Positions 43,189 through 52,476 of a stretch of 64,000 bases of DNA are shown piece by piece. Numbering within the stretch: position 1 is the first letter of the stretch; each line of letters starts with the position of its first letter. The stretch lies in NCBI RefSeq assembly GCF_018918345.1, contig NZ_JAHLQI010000002.1, positions 558,001 through 622,000 on the forward strand. The letters are read 5' to 3'. Made by a program: the position numbers and the translations under genes. The notes below the pieces were generated by a model. The model was not told where the DNA came from. It saw only the letters and a program-made list of their open reading frames with translations, and ran no database searches. This DNA is from Butyricicoccus intestinisimiae (GTDB lineage: Bacteria; Bacillota; Clostridia; Oscillospirales; Butyricicoccaceae).

Positions 43189-45120
43189 TTACTGCGCCGC
43201 ATATACATTCGCCTTATCTTTTCGAATTGAAACTGGCTGCTGCGCCGATTGTGTTTCTGTTCTCTCCGGCGTATATTCCGGCACAAGCCGCTGTACTTCT
43301 TCCCGAATATGTTCCGATTCAGCAAATGCGTCCTGCACCAATTTGCGCACAAACCGCTGTGTGCGTTCCGCATCCACGGGAGCTGGCTGCGCCACAAAAA
43401 TTTGTTTATTTTCCGTTGTTTTCAAATTGTCCAGACTAATCAGCAGTTCTTCGTACAGCTTTTCTCCCGGCCGCAGACCGGTAAACGTAATGGGAATGTC
43501 TTTTCCCGGCTCCAATCCGGAAAGCCGGATCATATTTTCCGCCAAATCCAAGATTTTGACCGGTTCGCCCATATCCAAAATGAAAATCTCGCCGCCTTCA
43601 GCCAGTGCGCCGCACTGCAGAACCAAATGCACCGCTTCCGGAATGGTCATGAAATACCGAATAATGTCCGGATGTGTGACGGTAACCGGTCCGCCGTGTG
43701 CAATCTGTTTTTGAAACAGCGGAACCACACTGCCGTTGCTGCCCAGCACATTGCCGAACCGAACCGCGGCATATTCCGTCTTGGATGTCTGCGCAAAGCT
43801 TTGCACAATTAACTCGCAGATACGTTTCGACGCTCCCATGATGTTGGTCGGACGGACTGCCTTATCCGTTGAAATCAGCACCATTTTTTTCGCATGATAG
43901 GCATCTGCGGCTTTGGCGACGTTCCATGTGCCGAGCACATTGTTTTTAATCGCTTCGTTCGGGCTGTCCTCCATCAGCGGCACATGCTTATGTGCTGCCG
44001 CATGGAACACCAATTCCGGACGATATGTAGAAAAAATTGTATTCACACGCTTTTCATTGCGAACAGAGCCTATGAGCACCTGTAAATCCAAGTCCGGATA
44101 TTGGTACAATAGTTCTCCGCGAACATCATACGCGCTGTTTTCATAAATATCAAAAAGAATGAGCGTGCGCGGCGCATATCCCGCAATTTGTCGGCAAATC
44201 TCACTGCCGATGGAACCGCCGCCTCCTGTGACGAGGACGGTCTTTCCCTTGACATAGCGCATAATGGTTTCCATGCGCAAATCAACCGGCTCTCGCCCGA
44301 GCAAATCGTTGATTTCAATTTTCCGCAGCATGGAAACATGGACATCGCCGTTGATAATCTGATAAATGCCCGGCAGCGTCAGCACATTGCAGCCAACCGC
44401 GCGGCTGCAGCTTTCTAAAATTTTCTTTTTCTCTGAGCTGGACGCGGACGGAATCGCAACGATAATCTCGTTCACGCCGTATCGTTCCGCGAGCGGCGGA
44501 ATTTGTTTCACGGTTCCCGCCACAGGCACGCCATGCAGATATGTCCCTATCTTTGTCCTGTCATCATCAATGATGCAGACAATTTTCCGATTGAGATGAC
44601 TGCTGCCCACCAATTCTTTGAGCAGCATATTGCCGGCTTCTCCGGCGCCGACAATCATTGTGCGTATTGTATCCGGTTTTTGCTCGGTTTCCTGTGTCCG
44701 CTCCGGTAATATGCGCCAGATAAACCGGCTAAATCCCGTCAGGAAAAATAACAGCAGCAGATACAAAACCGGATAGCTGCGCGGCATAGATACATGCAGC
44801 ACATGCATGCCGACCACCTGCAGGACAGCCGAACCGGTCACCGCGTACACAATATTTTTCAGTTCTATCATACCTGCGTACCGCCACAGGCTGTTGTACA
44901 GCCGAAATCCGCGGAACACCAGCAGCGTACAAACAATATTGATGCCTGCATATTTCTCCAAGGACTGCAAAAATACCGTATCAATCCCGCCAAACTGGAA
45001 ATCCATGCGCACCCAAAGGGCGCCGCCCATGCTGCTCAGGATGATGCATACATCCAAGAACAATTGTACGATGGTCTGCGCCTGTATGCTGTTCTCTTTT
45101 TTTTCAATATCACAGCGCAT
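43189..45120 (-). CDS. Membrane UDP-N-acetylglucosamine 4,6-dehydratase-like (PglF/CapD family)
   Basis: A 643-aa protein with four transmembrane helices (about 20-150), a CoA-binding-like domain (MIVGAGEAGN) and an extended SDR domain from about 285 with VTGGGGSIGSEICRQI and LISTDKAVRPTNIMGASKR. The usual catalytic Tyr is Met here, which is normal for 4,6-dehydratases of the PglF type. It makes the 4-keto-6-deoxy precursor of a bacillosamine- or FucNAc-like sugar. It is the first gene of the capsule run. ATG at 45120 was chosen; GGGGGA lies 10 nt upstream. Confidence 0.9.
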   Translation of the reverse strand: MRCDIEKKENSIQAQTIVQLFLDVCIILSSMGGALWVRMDFQFGGIDTVFLQSLEKYAGINIVCTLLVFRGFRLYNSLWRYAGMIELKNIVYAVTGSAVLQVVGMHVLHVSMPRSYPVLYLLLLFFLTGFSRFIWRILPERTQETEQKPDTIRTMIVGAGEAGNMLLKELVGSSHLNRKIVCIIDDDRTKIGTYLHGVPVAGTVKQIPPLAERYGVNEIIVAIPSASSSEKKKILESCSRAVGCNVLTLPGIYQIINGDVHVSMLRKIEINDLLGREPVDLRMETIMRYVKGKTVLVTGGGGSIGSEICRQIAGYAPRTLILFDIYENSAYDVRGELLYQYPDLDLQVLIGSVRNEKRVNTIFSTYRPELVFHAAAHKHVPLMEDSPNEAIKNNVLGTWNVAKAADAYHAKKMVLISTDKAVRPTNIMGASKRICELIVQSFAQTSKTEYAAVRFGNVLGSNGSVVPLFQKQIAHGGPVTVTHPDIIRYFMTIPEAVHLVLQCGALAEGGEIFILDMGEPVKILDLAENMIRLSGLEPGKDIPITFTGLRPGEKLYEELLISLDNLKTTENKQIFVAQPAPVDAERTQRFVRKLVQDAFAESEHIREEVQRLVPEYTPERTETQSAQQPVSIRKDKANVYAAQ

Positions 45121-45163
45121 GCTTGCCTGTTCCCCCTCTAGCTCAAACACATTGCTTATCAAT

Positions 45164-45192
45164 ATCATACCATGTTCTTTTCAAAACTGCAA
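45164..45192 (-). promoter_or_regulatory. Promoter of the capsule operon
   Basis: TTGCAG (45187-45192) and TATGAT (45164-45169) on the minus strand are spaced by 17 bp, about 45 bp before the first gene. No other comparably strong promoter or terminator was seen down to 17.2 kb, so one transcript of about 28 kb is likely. The region 45193-45320 is AT-rich with no gene. Confidence 0.7.
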
Positions 45193-45324
45193 TCACCTTT
45201 TCTATATATTTTCTTTGCGTTTTTGCGTTTTTTCGTCTTTTTTTGCAAAATTGTATAAATTTTCCTTCAAGATTGCAATTGCTAAAAAATTGTCTGAATC
45301 TATATTCATTTTTATCCACCCACG

Positions 45325-45358
45325 AAAAAACAGACACAACGCAGTTGTTGTGTCTGTT
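45325..45358 (-). terminator. Terminator of the pan operon
   Basis: AACAGACACAAC (45329-45340) pairs perfectly with GTTGTGTCTGTT (45347-45358). On the minus strand it is followed by TTTTTTCG. Confidence 0.88.
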
Positions 45359-45390
45359 TCATTACAGGTATTTTTTATTTTCTGCTTGTC

Positions 45391-45789
45391 TTACAGTCGC
45401 TCGTCGTCGTACAGTGCGCCCGCCTTCTCATAGTGCGTGACACGCGCAATGTGGTTGTCGTCGTCAACAAAAACAACCTTCGGCTTATGGGTCTGCGCCT
45501 CCTCCGGCGTCACATCCGCATAGGCCATAATAATCACATGGTCGCCCTCAGATGCGCAGCGTGCTGCCGCGCCGTTCAGACAGATCACGCCGCTGCCCGG
45601 CTCACCTGCGATGGTGTAAGTCTCAAAGCGATTGCCATTGTTTACGTCTACAATCTGTACTTTTTCATACTCATAAATACCAGCTGTATTCAAAAGCTCG
45701 CTGTCAACCGTGATGGAACCAACATAGTTCAGTTCTGCCTGTGTAACAACGGCGCGGTGAATTTTGCCTTTCAGCATCTGGATTGTCAT
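45391..45789 (-). CDS. panD: Aspartate 1-decarboxylase PanD precursor
   Basis: Makes beta-alanine from aspartate for pantothenate. The 132-aa proenzyme has the self-cleavage site YVGSITVD (Gly24-Ser25), which gives the pyruvoyl group. [17 protein letters not shown] and LNGAAAR are also conserved. It is last in the pan operon; GGAGG precedes the ATG. Confidence 0.96.
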   Translation of the reverse strand: MTIQMLKGKIHRAVVTQAELNYVGSITVDSELLNTAGIYEYEKVQIVDVNNGNRFETYTIAGEPGSGVICLNGAAARCASEGDHVIIMAYADVTPEEAQTHKPKVVFVDDDNHIARVTHYEKAGALYDDERL

Positions 45790-45813
45790 GTAAATTTCGT
45801 CCTCCGTTTATAT

Positions 45814-46662
45814 TTAGCGTTCGATGATAAAGTTATCAATCAGGCGGGTCTTGCCGATATATACGGCAACAGCAGCGAGAATCGAGCCCTCGGTGCTGCT
45901 GACCGGCTCCAGATTGTTCCAATCTACAATTTCTACGTAGTCAATGCGGCTGAGCGGCTCTGCCTCAATCTCAGCGGTGATGATTGCCTTGACCTTCTCT
46001 GCATCGGTCTCGCCAGCCTCTACGGCAGCCTTACCCTTGTTCAGACCGCGCGACAGGCACAGTGCTGCCTTGCGCTCCTCTGCGCTCAGGTAGGTGTTGC
46101 GGGAGGACTTTGCCAAACCGTCCTCTTCGCGGATAATCGGGCAGCCGACGATGGTCAGCGGCATGTTCAGGTCACGCACCATGCGGCGGATGACTGCCAG
46201 CTGCTGTGCGTCCTTCTGACCGAAGTATGCGCGATCCGGCTGTACAATGTGGAACAGCTTGCTGACAACCGTGCAGACGCCGCGGAAATGAATCGGGCGG
46301 GTTTTGCCGCACAGTCCCTTGGTCAGATGATCCATATCAACATAGGTGCAGAAATCCGGTGCGTACATTTCGTCTGCTTCCGGATGGAAGATCAGATTTG
46401 CGCCGGTGGACTCGCACAGCGCTGCATCACGCTCGATGTCGCGCGGATAGGTTGCCAGATCTTCAGTCGGTCCGAACTGAATCGGATTGACAAAGTCGGA
46501 GACAACCGTGCGGTCGTTCTCTGCAACCGAGCGGGCAATCAGGCTCTGATGGCCTTCATGCAGGTATCCCATGGTCGGAACCAGACCGACGGTCAGTCCC
46601 TCTGCGCGCCATGCCTTGACCTGTGCGCGAACTTCTTCTATTGTCTTAACGATGGTAATCAT
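45814..46662 (-). CDS. panC: Pantothenate synthetase PanC
   Basis: Joins pantoate and beta-alanine using ATP (282 aa). PTMGYLHEGHQSLI carries the HxGH nucleotide-binding motif (about 30-45); FVNPIQFGPTEDLATYPR and FGQKDAQQLAVIRRMVRDL are signatures. AAGGAG precedes the ATG. Located between panB and panD. Confidence 0.96.
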   Translation of the reverse strand: MITIVKTIEEVRAQVKAWRAEGLTVGLVPTMGYLHEGHQSLIARSVAENDRTVVSDFVNPIQFGPTEDLATYPRDIERDAALCESTGANLIFHPEADEMYAPDFCTYVDMDHLTKGLCGKTRPIHFRGVCTVVSKLFHIVQPDRAYFGQKDAQQLAVIRRMVRDLNMPLTIVGCPIIREEDGLAKSSRNTYLSAEERKAALCLSRGLNKGKAAVEAGETDAEKVKAIITAEIEAEPLSRIDYVEIVDWNNLEPVSSTEGSILAAVAVYIGKTRLIDNFIIER

Positions 46663-46691
46663 GTGAAACTCCTTTATCCGATGCCTATCTC

Positions 46692-47519
46692 TTAGTACAA
46701 TCTGCCGATGATGTCTTCATCAATCTTATAGGTGTGCTCCTGTGCCGGGAACACGCCCTCCTTGACTTCCTGATCGAAGGTCTTGAACGCTTCGGTCATA
46801 ATCTCACCGACGTTGGCAAAGTGCTTGACGAACTTCGGCTTAAAATCGGTAAACATACCGAGCATATCCTGATAAACCAGAACCTGACCGTCGCAGCCGG
46901 CGCCTGCGCCGATGCCAATGGTCGGAATGTCCAGTGTGTCGGTAATCTTCTGTGCCAGCAGTGCCGGAATGCCTTCCAAGACAACAGCAAAGGCACCTGC
47001 CTCCTGTACGCGGCGGGCGTCGTCCAACAGCTGCTGTGCCTGCTTTTCGCCCTTGCCCTGTACCTTGAAGCCGCCAAACGCATTGATAGACTGCGGAGTC
47101 AGACCAATATGTGCACAAACCGGAATGGATGCGCCGACAATCGCCTTAATCTGCTCGCATACAGAAGCGCCGCCCTCCAGCTTTACTGCGTTGGCGCGGC
47201 CTTCCTTCATCAGTCTGCCTGCATTGACAACTGCGTCATAAACAGATGCCTGATAAGACATAAACGGCATATCGCCGATGACCAGTGCATTTTTCGCACC
47301 GCGTGCAACAGCTGCCGTATGGTGAATCATATCTTCCATTGTAACGGACAGTGTGTCCTCATAGCCGAGAATGGTATTTCCCAGCGAATCTCCTACCAGA
47401 ATCGAGTTGATACCTGCCGCATCGACGAGCTTCGCTGTCGAATAGTCATACGCCGTGAGCATCGAAAGACGCGTGCCTTCTTTTTTTGCCTGCTGGAATG
47501 TTAATACAGTGTTCTTCAT
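46692..47519 (-). CDS. panB: 3-methyl-2-oxobutanoate hydroxymethyltransferase PanB
   Basis: Makes ketopantoate from 2-oxoisovalerate and methylene-THF (275 aa). [36 protein letters not shown] and [12 protein letters not shown] are family features with the metal-binding Asp in VGDS. Its ATG overlaps the panG stop. It shares the precursor 2-oxoisovalerate with branched-chain metabolism. Confidence 0.96.
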   Translation of the reverse strand: MKNTVLTFQQAKKEGTRLSMLTAYDYSTAKLVDAAGINSILVGDSLGNTILGYEDTLSVTMEDMIHHTAAVARGAKNALVIGDMPFMSYQASVYDAVVNAGRLMKEGRANAVKLEGGASVCEQIKAIVGASIPVCAHIGLTPQSINAFGGFKVQGKGEKQAQQLLDDARRVQEAGAFAVVLEGIPALLAQKITDTLDIPTIGIGAGAGCDGQVLVYQDMLGMFTDFKPKFVKHFANVGEIMTEAFKTFDQEVKEGVFPAQEHTYKIDEDIIGRLY

Positions 47520-48358
47520 GACAATCCCTCCAAGTACTTGGTAAGGGCGGTATCGTCTCTGTCTGGATGTTTTTTGTGCGCAATGTCACACAATCTGCGC
47601 GTCAAACGGGCGTATAGCGCCTGTTCTTCCCGCGTCAAACATGCCATGTGCGACTGAATCGTTCCCATGTCTCCGCGCTCTGCCGGACCTGTCAGAGCAT
47701 TCTGCGCACCTTTGTCACAGATTGCCTGCATGTTTCCGCGCATGAGCGGAGTCAAAGCGGTCAGTGCCTGTTCCTGCGTAAAGCCGCACTGCTCCAAGAG
47801 CTGTGTGCCCCAATCCGCCAGTCCAACAACCAAATTGCTCACAACGCATGACGCCAAATGATAGCGCGCCTTGTCTGCCGCCTGAATCGTCGCATGCTGC
47901 ACGCCGCAGGTGTCCAAGACCTCCTGCATACGCGGAGCGCCGTCGCCTTCCAACGTAAAAAATGCGCCGTTCAGCTTCTCCCACACGGAGAATCGGTCAC
48001 TGACTGCCATCATCGGATGCACAGAACAAGTCTGTGCGCCGCACTGTGCTGCGCCCTCAAAAACCGAGCTGGGCAGTGCGCCGCTGCAATGGCATATACA
48101 TTTACTTTTGATCGGCAGTGTTTTCATGTCGTTCCACATGCGTGCAACCACACCGTCCGATGTGGTCACGAACAGGGTATCGCTCGCTTGTACAATTTCT
48201 TCCAATGTATCAAAGCAATGCGTCCTTGTAAACTCTGCTGCCTCCTCGGCGTGTCTGCGGGTTCTGCTGAAGTATCCCGTGACCGAAACACCGCGCTGGG
48301 CAAATAGCTTTCCGAGCGATGTCCCGACGTTTCCCGCGCCGATAAAACCAATTTTCAT
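47516..48358 (-). CDS. panG: Rossmann/DUF2520 protein, probable ketopantoate reductase PanG
   Basis: A 280-residue NAD(P)-binding protein with [19 protein letters not shown] at the N-terminus and a C-terminal helical DUF2520 domain (from about 125). Proteins of this type located with panB and panC act as ketopantoate reductase (PanG) in bacteria lacking panE, as in Francisella and Clostridioides. Its place as the first gene of a panB-C-D operon with no panE supports that. ATG at 48358 has GGAGG upstream. Confidence 0.8.
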   Translation of the reverse strand: MKIGFIGAGNVGTSLGKLFAQRGVSVTGYFSRTRRHAEEAAEFTRTHCFDTLEEIVQASDTLFVTTSDGVVARMWNDMKTLPIKSKCICHCSGALPSSVFEGAAQCGAQTCSVHPMMAVSDRFSVWEKLNGAFFTLEGDGAPRMQEVLDTCGVQHATIQAADKARYHLASCVVSNLVVGLADWGTQLLEQCGFTQEQALTALTPLMRGNMQAICDKGAQNALTGPAERGDMGTIQSHMACLTREEQALYARLTRRLCDIAHKKHPDRDDTALTKYLEGLS

Positions 48359-48438
48359 ACGAACCACCTCCGCGTAATGCCGGCGGCGATTCCCTGCGCA
48401 TCAGTCCCACTTGCTCCTTCACAATATAGGCTGTGCCG

Positions 48439-48493
48439 AAAAAAAGAAAAAACATCCGGTGCAGTTTGCGGCGTGCCGCAATACCACCCATCC
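48439..48493 (-). promoter_or_regulatory. Attenuator-like leader hairpin of the pan operon
   Basis: On the minus strand GGTG-GTA-TTGCGG pairs with CCGCAA-ACTG-CACC around a CACG loop, and is followed by TTTTTTCTTTTTTT before panG. The 5' part reads GGGTGGTATTGCGG, which differs from the T-box core GGGTGGTACCGCGG at two positions, but no Stem I could be found upstream. It could be an attenuator of another type or a partial T-box. Confidence 0.5.
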
Positions 48494-48498
48494 TGTTT

Positions 48499-48527
48499 AG
48501 AATAGCACAATGGTTTGGCTGAGACAA
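48499..48527 (-). promoter_or_regulatory. Possible promoter of the pan operon
   Basis: TTGTCT (48522-48527) and TATTCT (48499-48504) on the minus strand are 17 bp apart, directly upstream of the leader hairpin. The match is moderate. The stretch 48528-48851 contains no gene or structure I could support. Confidence 0.5.
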
Positions 48528-48851
48528 GGGATTCCCAGCAAAATATAAATTTTTCTCCGTACAGCCCAATGTTTTTACAAAACACTAGGCTGATTTTATC
48601 GGTTCTTACTGGTAATTCCGTGATATTTCATTTTTGCATTTGTTACTTTTCGTCATTCAAATGCATTCTCTCTCCCGTTTTTTGTGTACTATTCTCATTT
48701 TCCCAAACTTTTGTCCACGTGCACGCAGCACGCATATCCGATAAAATCCGCCGCCCATTTGCGGCGTCTAATCTCGCATTTAATCGTTTTTCCCGAATTT
48801 TTTATTTCTTTATGCCAATTTAAGTTTTCTTTAAAATTTTCGAAAGCCCTC

Positions 48852-48880
48852 TTGCAATATGTGGTTCTTTTCCGTATAAT
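48852..48880 (+). promoter_or_regulatory. Promoter of the AraC-family regulator
   Basis: TTGCAA (48852-48857) and perfect TATAAT (48875-48880) with 17-bp spacing; the leader is about 85 nt. Confidence 0.78.
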
Positions 48881-48974
48881 GATATTATATTGAGAGATTT
48901 GAGAAGGAATATTTGCATAAACCCGTATATTTTCCCCTTATTTACGGATATGCACAGGCAAGGAGAGATTTATT

Positions 48975-49814
48975 ATGGTCGAATTTACAACTCAATTCTG
49001 TGACTCTGCCAGCTTCTCCCAGACTGCCCTGCGGCAGTATGGTCGGTATGAGAAGGACGCCGATTTTACGCAGCTGCCGATTTTGAACGAGCACACTGTT
49101 ATCACATATATAACAGAGGGTTCCGGCAGCTTGAAGCTCGGCTCCTCAATGCATACCATCGAACCTGGCTCCATCCTCGTGATGTTTCCGGATGTCTGCG
49201 TCAATGCTTCCGCTCTGCACGGTCCGATTCAGCTCATGTGGGCAGAGATGTCCGGCGATGCGCTGCCGAAGATTCTGGCACGCGCCGGTCTGACGCCGCA
49301 AAAGCCGATTTTGTCTTTGGCGGATCTGGGCGACAACTGCAAGACAAAAAGCACGCTGGCTCAGCTGACCGCTCCGGACACCGAACTGGGCGCACTGGCA
49401 GCGTATGGTCTGGCGATGGAAATGCTGGATTATCTGGTACAGGAAAGCCCGCGCCCCTGTCAGCCGAAGGTATCCAACCTGCAGCAGTACTATGTGGAAA
49501 AGTCGATTCGTTATATTAAGACCAAATACCCGCAGGATATTTCCGTGGAGGATGTTGCGCAATACTGCGGCCTGAACAGAAGCTATCTCGGCAAGCTGTT
49601 CCGCGATGCGACCGGCATGACCACGCAGGAATATCTGATTCGTCAGCGCATGAGCGTTGCTTGTCACTATCTGGAAATCGGTGCCGCACCGATTGCAACC
49701 ATTGCCCGTTCTGTCGGCTATCCGAACCAGCTGCACTTCTCCCGTGCCTTCCACAAGGTATTCGGCATCCCGCCGCGTGAGTGGCAGAAGCGCAACCGCA
49801 AAAATGCCAAGTAA
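48975..49814 (+). CDS. AraC-family transcriptional regulator
   Basis: A 279-aa regulator with an N-terminal cupin-like sensing domain (about 15-150; HTIEPGSILVMFPDV) and a C-terminal pair of helix-turn-helix motifs (about 180-275). These contain DISVEDVAQYCGLNRSYLGK and the second-helix signature IARSVGYPNQLHFSRAFHK, then FGIPPREWQ. The ligand is unknown; such regulators often sense sugars. No obvious target gene is divergent or adjacent. AAGGAGAG precedes the ATG. Confidence 0.9.
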   Translation: MVEFTTQFCDSASFSQTALRQYGRYEKDADFTQLPILNEHTVITYITEGSGSLKLGSSMHTIEPGSILVMFPDVCVNASALHGPIQLMWAEMSGDALPKILARAGLTPQKPILSLADLGDNCKTKSTLAQLTAPDTELGALAAYGLAMEMLDYLVQESPRPCQPKVSNLQQYYVEKSIRYIKTKYPQDISVEDVAQYCGLNRSYLGKLFRDATGMTTQEYLIRQRMSVACHYLEIGAAPIATIARSVGYPNQLHFSRAFHKVFGIPPREWQKRNRKNAK

Positions 49815-49835
49815 TAGGTAACTCTAAGGATATCG

Positions 49836-49872
49836 CGCCGGTTCCGAATGTTTTCGGAACCGGCGTTTTTTT
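49836..49872 (+). terminator. Terminator of the AraC gene
   Basis: CGCCGGTTCCGA (49836-49847) and TCGGAACCGGCG (49854-49865) form a perfect 12-bp stem followed by seven T. Confidence 0.92.
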
Positions 49873-49882
49873 GCCTTCGTCG

Positions 49883-49911
49883 TTGTGTTTTGCTAACTTT
49901 TATGGTATGCT
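49883..49911 (+). promoter_or_regulatory. Possible promoter of the YD-repeat-like lipoprotein
   Basis: TTGTGT (49883-49888) and TATGCT (49906-49911) are spaced by 17 bp, just after the AraC terminator and about 25 bp before the ATG. Confidence 0.5.
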
Positions 49912-49935
49912 ATACTAGACAAAGGAGGACGACCC

Positions 49936-50754
49936 ATGAAACACACACATTCTGCCCTGTTTTTGGTCTGTCTGGCGGCTTTTTTGCTGACAGGCTGCGG
50001 TTCCGGCAAAGCAGGCTCATCCGAAAATCCCTATGTATGTACCAAGCAGACCGCCAACACAGGCAATTATGTTACCTATGACTATGACGCAAACGGGAAC
50101 TGCACCAAAGAATCCCGTTATTCTGCATCCGGAAATCTTACCGGCTGGACAGAAACAACATACAGCGAGGACAATCAGCCGACGGAAATCCTCACATACA
50201 ATGAATCCGGCGATGTTCAAACTCGTGTGCAAAATAAATACAAAAACGGCAATTTAGCTGTTACCGTCAATCTGGACGGCAGCAACGGCAAAGACTACGA
50301 AGAAGCCTTCTCCTACGACAAAAACGGTCATCTCACCAAACGGGTGCACACGGAAAATCACGGCAGTGCCAGCAACAACTATTGGTGTGAAATCACGACG
50401 GATGACCAAGGCAGACAGACCAAATCCGTTCAGCACAGCGGGACGGAAGATCATCCGGCTGCGGATACCATCACCATCGAATCTCTGTACAATGAAGCGG
50501 GGCATCTCGTCAAATCCAGCACCTATACCAACGACGTGCTGGACAGCTGGGACGAAATGGACTACGATGCAGACGGTCGGCTGGTCAATACCAGCACGTA
50601 TGACGCACAGGGAAATTTACAGGTCAAGTACACCAATACCTACGACAAGCACGGCAATCTGACACAGACCGACATACTCACCGCGGACAAGAATGAACCG
50701 CTCGTGACATATGACTATCTGACGCTCAAGCAGTATCTCAAAAACGCCGCATAA
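49936..50754 (+). CDS. Lipoprotein with YD/RHS-like repeats
   Basis: A 272-residue secreted lipoprotein. The signal peptide ends in the lipobox LLTGC (Cys about 20). The mature part has at least eight repeats of the pattern YD-x-NG-x(1-5)-(T/V): YDYDANGNCTKESRY, YDKNGHLTKRV, YDADGRLVNTS and YDKHGNLTQTD. These resemble YD/RHS repeats but the copy number is low and there is no RHS core or toxin end. It probably forms a beta-rich surface structure. GGAGG precedes the ATG. The function is unknown. Confidence 0.8.
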   Translation: MKHTHSALFLVCLAAFLLTGCGSGKAGSSENPYVCTKQTANTGNYVTYDYDANGNCTKESRYSASGNLTGWTETTYSEDNQPTEILTYNESGDVQTRVQNKYKNGNLAVTVNLDGSNGKDYEEAFSYDKNGHLTKRVHTENHGSASNNYWCEITTDDQGRQTKSVQHSGTEDHPAADTITIESLYNEAGHLVKSSTYTNDVLDSWDEMDYDADGRLVNTSTYDAQGNLQVKYTNTYDKHGNLTQTDILTADKNEPLVTYDYLTLKQYLKNAA

Positions 50755-50761
50755 CAGCACA

Positions 50762-50791
50762 AAAGACCCGCCTCCGGCAGGTCTTTTTCTT
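50762..50791. terminator. Bidirectional terminator between the lipoprotein and Cof genes
   Basis: AAAGACC pairs with GGTCTTT around a short inner GCC/GGC stem. A T-run follows on plus (CTTTTTCTTTT), and on minus the mirror tail is TCTTTTGTG. It lies between convergent genes. Confidence 0.75.
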
Positions 50792-50822
50792 TTCCCTATT
50801 CTATATCTACCATCTATTTCCC

Positions 50823-51623
50823 TTAGATGAATTTATAAATCGCCTTTGCCACACCGTCATTATCATTGGTGTCTGTGACATATTTCGCCAGCTTCTTTAC
50901 GGCCTCGTCACCATTTCCCATCACGACCGGCATGCCTGCGATGCGCAGCATATCCGAATCGTTGTCACTGTCGCCGATTGCCATGACTTCATCCATTGTG
51001 ATGCCCATGACCTGTGTCAGCTCCTGCAAGGCAAGACCCTTATTGACGCCCTCCGGCATAATCTCAAAGTTATTTTCCGCCGAACGCGTGATATGAATGC
51101 CCGGCAGCTGGTTAATCTCCGCCAGCGCTTCCGCAAGTACCTGCACATCGCCGCGGGCGAACACCTTCGATACCGGAAATTTGTGTTCCCGAATCGTCGC
51201 TGCAACATCCGGCAGCACCACTTTGCTCGCCCAGAATCCCTCTGTGCGCTTGGTATTACATAAAATTTCGTCCGAATACGGGTTCAAATACAGTCTGTCA
51301 CCTACATAAATCATAACGGTGACCGGGCGATTCTGCACGGCTTCCACGACCTTTGCGCCAATGTCCCACGGCATCGCCCATTCCTTGACGTTGCGCGCAT
51401 TGCGCACATCGGAAATCGCCGCGCCGCCCGCCGAAATCAGCAGAGAAGATGCGCCGATTTCCTTCGAGAAAACAGCAGCTTCTCCTACAATTCGACCGGT
51501 ACAGACGATGACCTTGACGCCCTTGCTGCGGGCATAGGCTACCGCCTCCACCGTCGATGGAAGTATATCAATACTGCTGGTCAGCACCGTTCCGTCCAGA
51601 TCCAGTGCAATCAAACGATACAT
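50823..51623 (-). CDS. Cof-type HAD phosphatase
   Basis: A 266-aa HAD IIB phosphatase of the Cof family. LIALDLDGTVL (nucleophile Asp), VIVCTGRIVGEA, a cap domain (about 85-185), and AIGDSDNDSDMLRIAG are the motifs. Substrates of such proteins are usually small sugar phosphates or FMN/PLP. The ATG at 51623 (MYRLIALD) has AAGGGGAG upstream; the longer frame reaches into the ecfT end region. It closes the ygiQ-ecf run. Confidence 0.9.
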   Translation of the reverse strand: MYRLIALDLDGTVLTSSIDILPSTVEAVAYARSKGVKVIVCTGRIVGEAAVFSKEIGASSLLISAGGAAISDVRNARNVKEWAMPWDIGAKVVEAVQNRPVTVMIYVGDRLYLNPYSDEILCNTKRTEGFWASKVVLPDVAATIREHKFPVSKVFARGDVQVLAEALAEINQLPGIHITRSAENNFEIMPEGVNKGLALQELTQVMGITMDEVMAIGDSDNDSDMLRIAGMPVVMGNGDEAVKKLAKYVTDTNDNDGVAKAIYKFI

Positions 51624-51672
51624 TTTGAATAGCTCCCCTTCCGTTTGCGAAAATCCTGTTTTATGATACTTG

Positions 51673-52476
51673 TTATGCAATGATTTGCGCTGCAATCGCG
51701 CCGCCGATGACGACGACCGCGGCAATGGCGCAAATAGCATCTGCTTTTCCAAATTTCAGCTGACGCATCCGCGTGCGGCCAATATCTCCGCGGTACAAGC
51801 GGCACTCCATCGCAGTTGCCAGCTCATCTGCCCGCCGGAATGCCGACACAAACAGCGGCACCAGAATCGGCACGAGCGCTTTGACGCGGTGCATCAATCC
51901 ACCGGAGTCAAAATCCGCGCCGCGGGCGCGCTGTGCGCTCATAATTTTGTCGGTCTCCTCCACCAGCGTCGGAATGAACCGCAGTGCCAGCGACATCATC
52001 ATCGCCAGCTCATGAATGGGCGCATGCACCTTTTTGAGCGGAGACAGCAGCTTTTCCAATCCGTCTGTGAGCTGAATCGGAGAAGTCGTATACGTCAGCA
52101 GCGACGCGCCGACAATCAGTAAAATCAGCCGCACAACAATAAGCACCGCACGGCTCACACCGCTCGATGTAATTGTCAGCATGGCGAACTTCCACAGCGT
52201 TTTTCCGCCCGGCGTCATAAACAAATTGAGCACGGCAGTAAATATGATAATAAACAGCAGCGGCTTAAGGCCGCGCAGCACCATGCGCAGGCTCAGGCGC
52301 GCCAGATAGACCATGCCGAAAATAAACAGCGCGAGCAGCAGCAGAGATGCCGGATTGCTGCACACAAATATGGCAATGATCAGCACAAAGACCAGCAAAA
52401 TCTTGGTGCGCGGGTCGGCGCGGTGCAGAATGGACCGCCCCGGAAAATATTGTCCCAGTGTGATGTCCTTCAGCAT
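51673..52476 (-). CDS. ecfT: Energy-coupling factor transporter transmembrane protein EcfT
   Basis: Membrane scaffold of the shared ECF vitamin/metal uptake module (267 aa, about five to six transmembrane segments). The two coupling-helix signatures ARGADF and FRRADELATAMECRLY are visible. Overlaps ecfA2 by 7 bp. No S-component gene is in the window, as expected for a group II module. Confidence 0.95.
   Translation of the reverse strand: MLKDITLGQYFPGRSILHRADPRTKILLVFVLIIAIFVCSNPASLLLLALFIFGMVYLARLSLRMVLRGLKPLLFIIIFTAVLNLFMTPGGKTLWKFAMLTITSSGVSRAVLIVVRLILLIVGASLLTYTTSPIQLTDGLEKLLSPLKKVHAPIHELAMMMSLALRFIPTLVEETDKIMSAQRARGADFDSGGLMHRVKALVPILVPLFVSAFRRADELATAMECRLYRGDIGRTRMRQLKFGKADAICAIAAVVVIGGAIAAQIIA

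Noticed and set aside
48528-48851. T-box Stem I upstream of the pan leader
   Set aside because: AGTA and GAAATATCAC occur, but they cannot be arranged into a Stem I with an AG bulge and terminal loop, and they lie upstream of the better promoter candidate.
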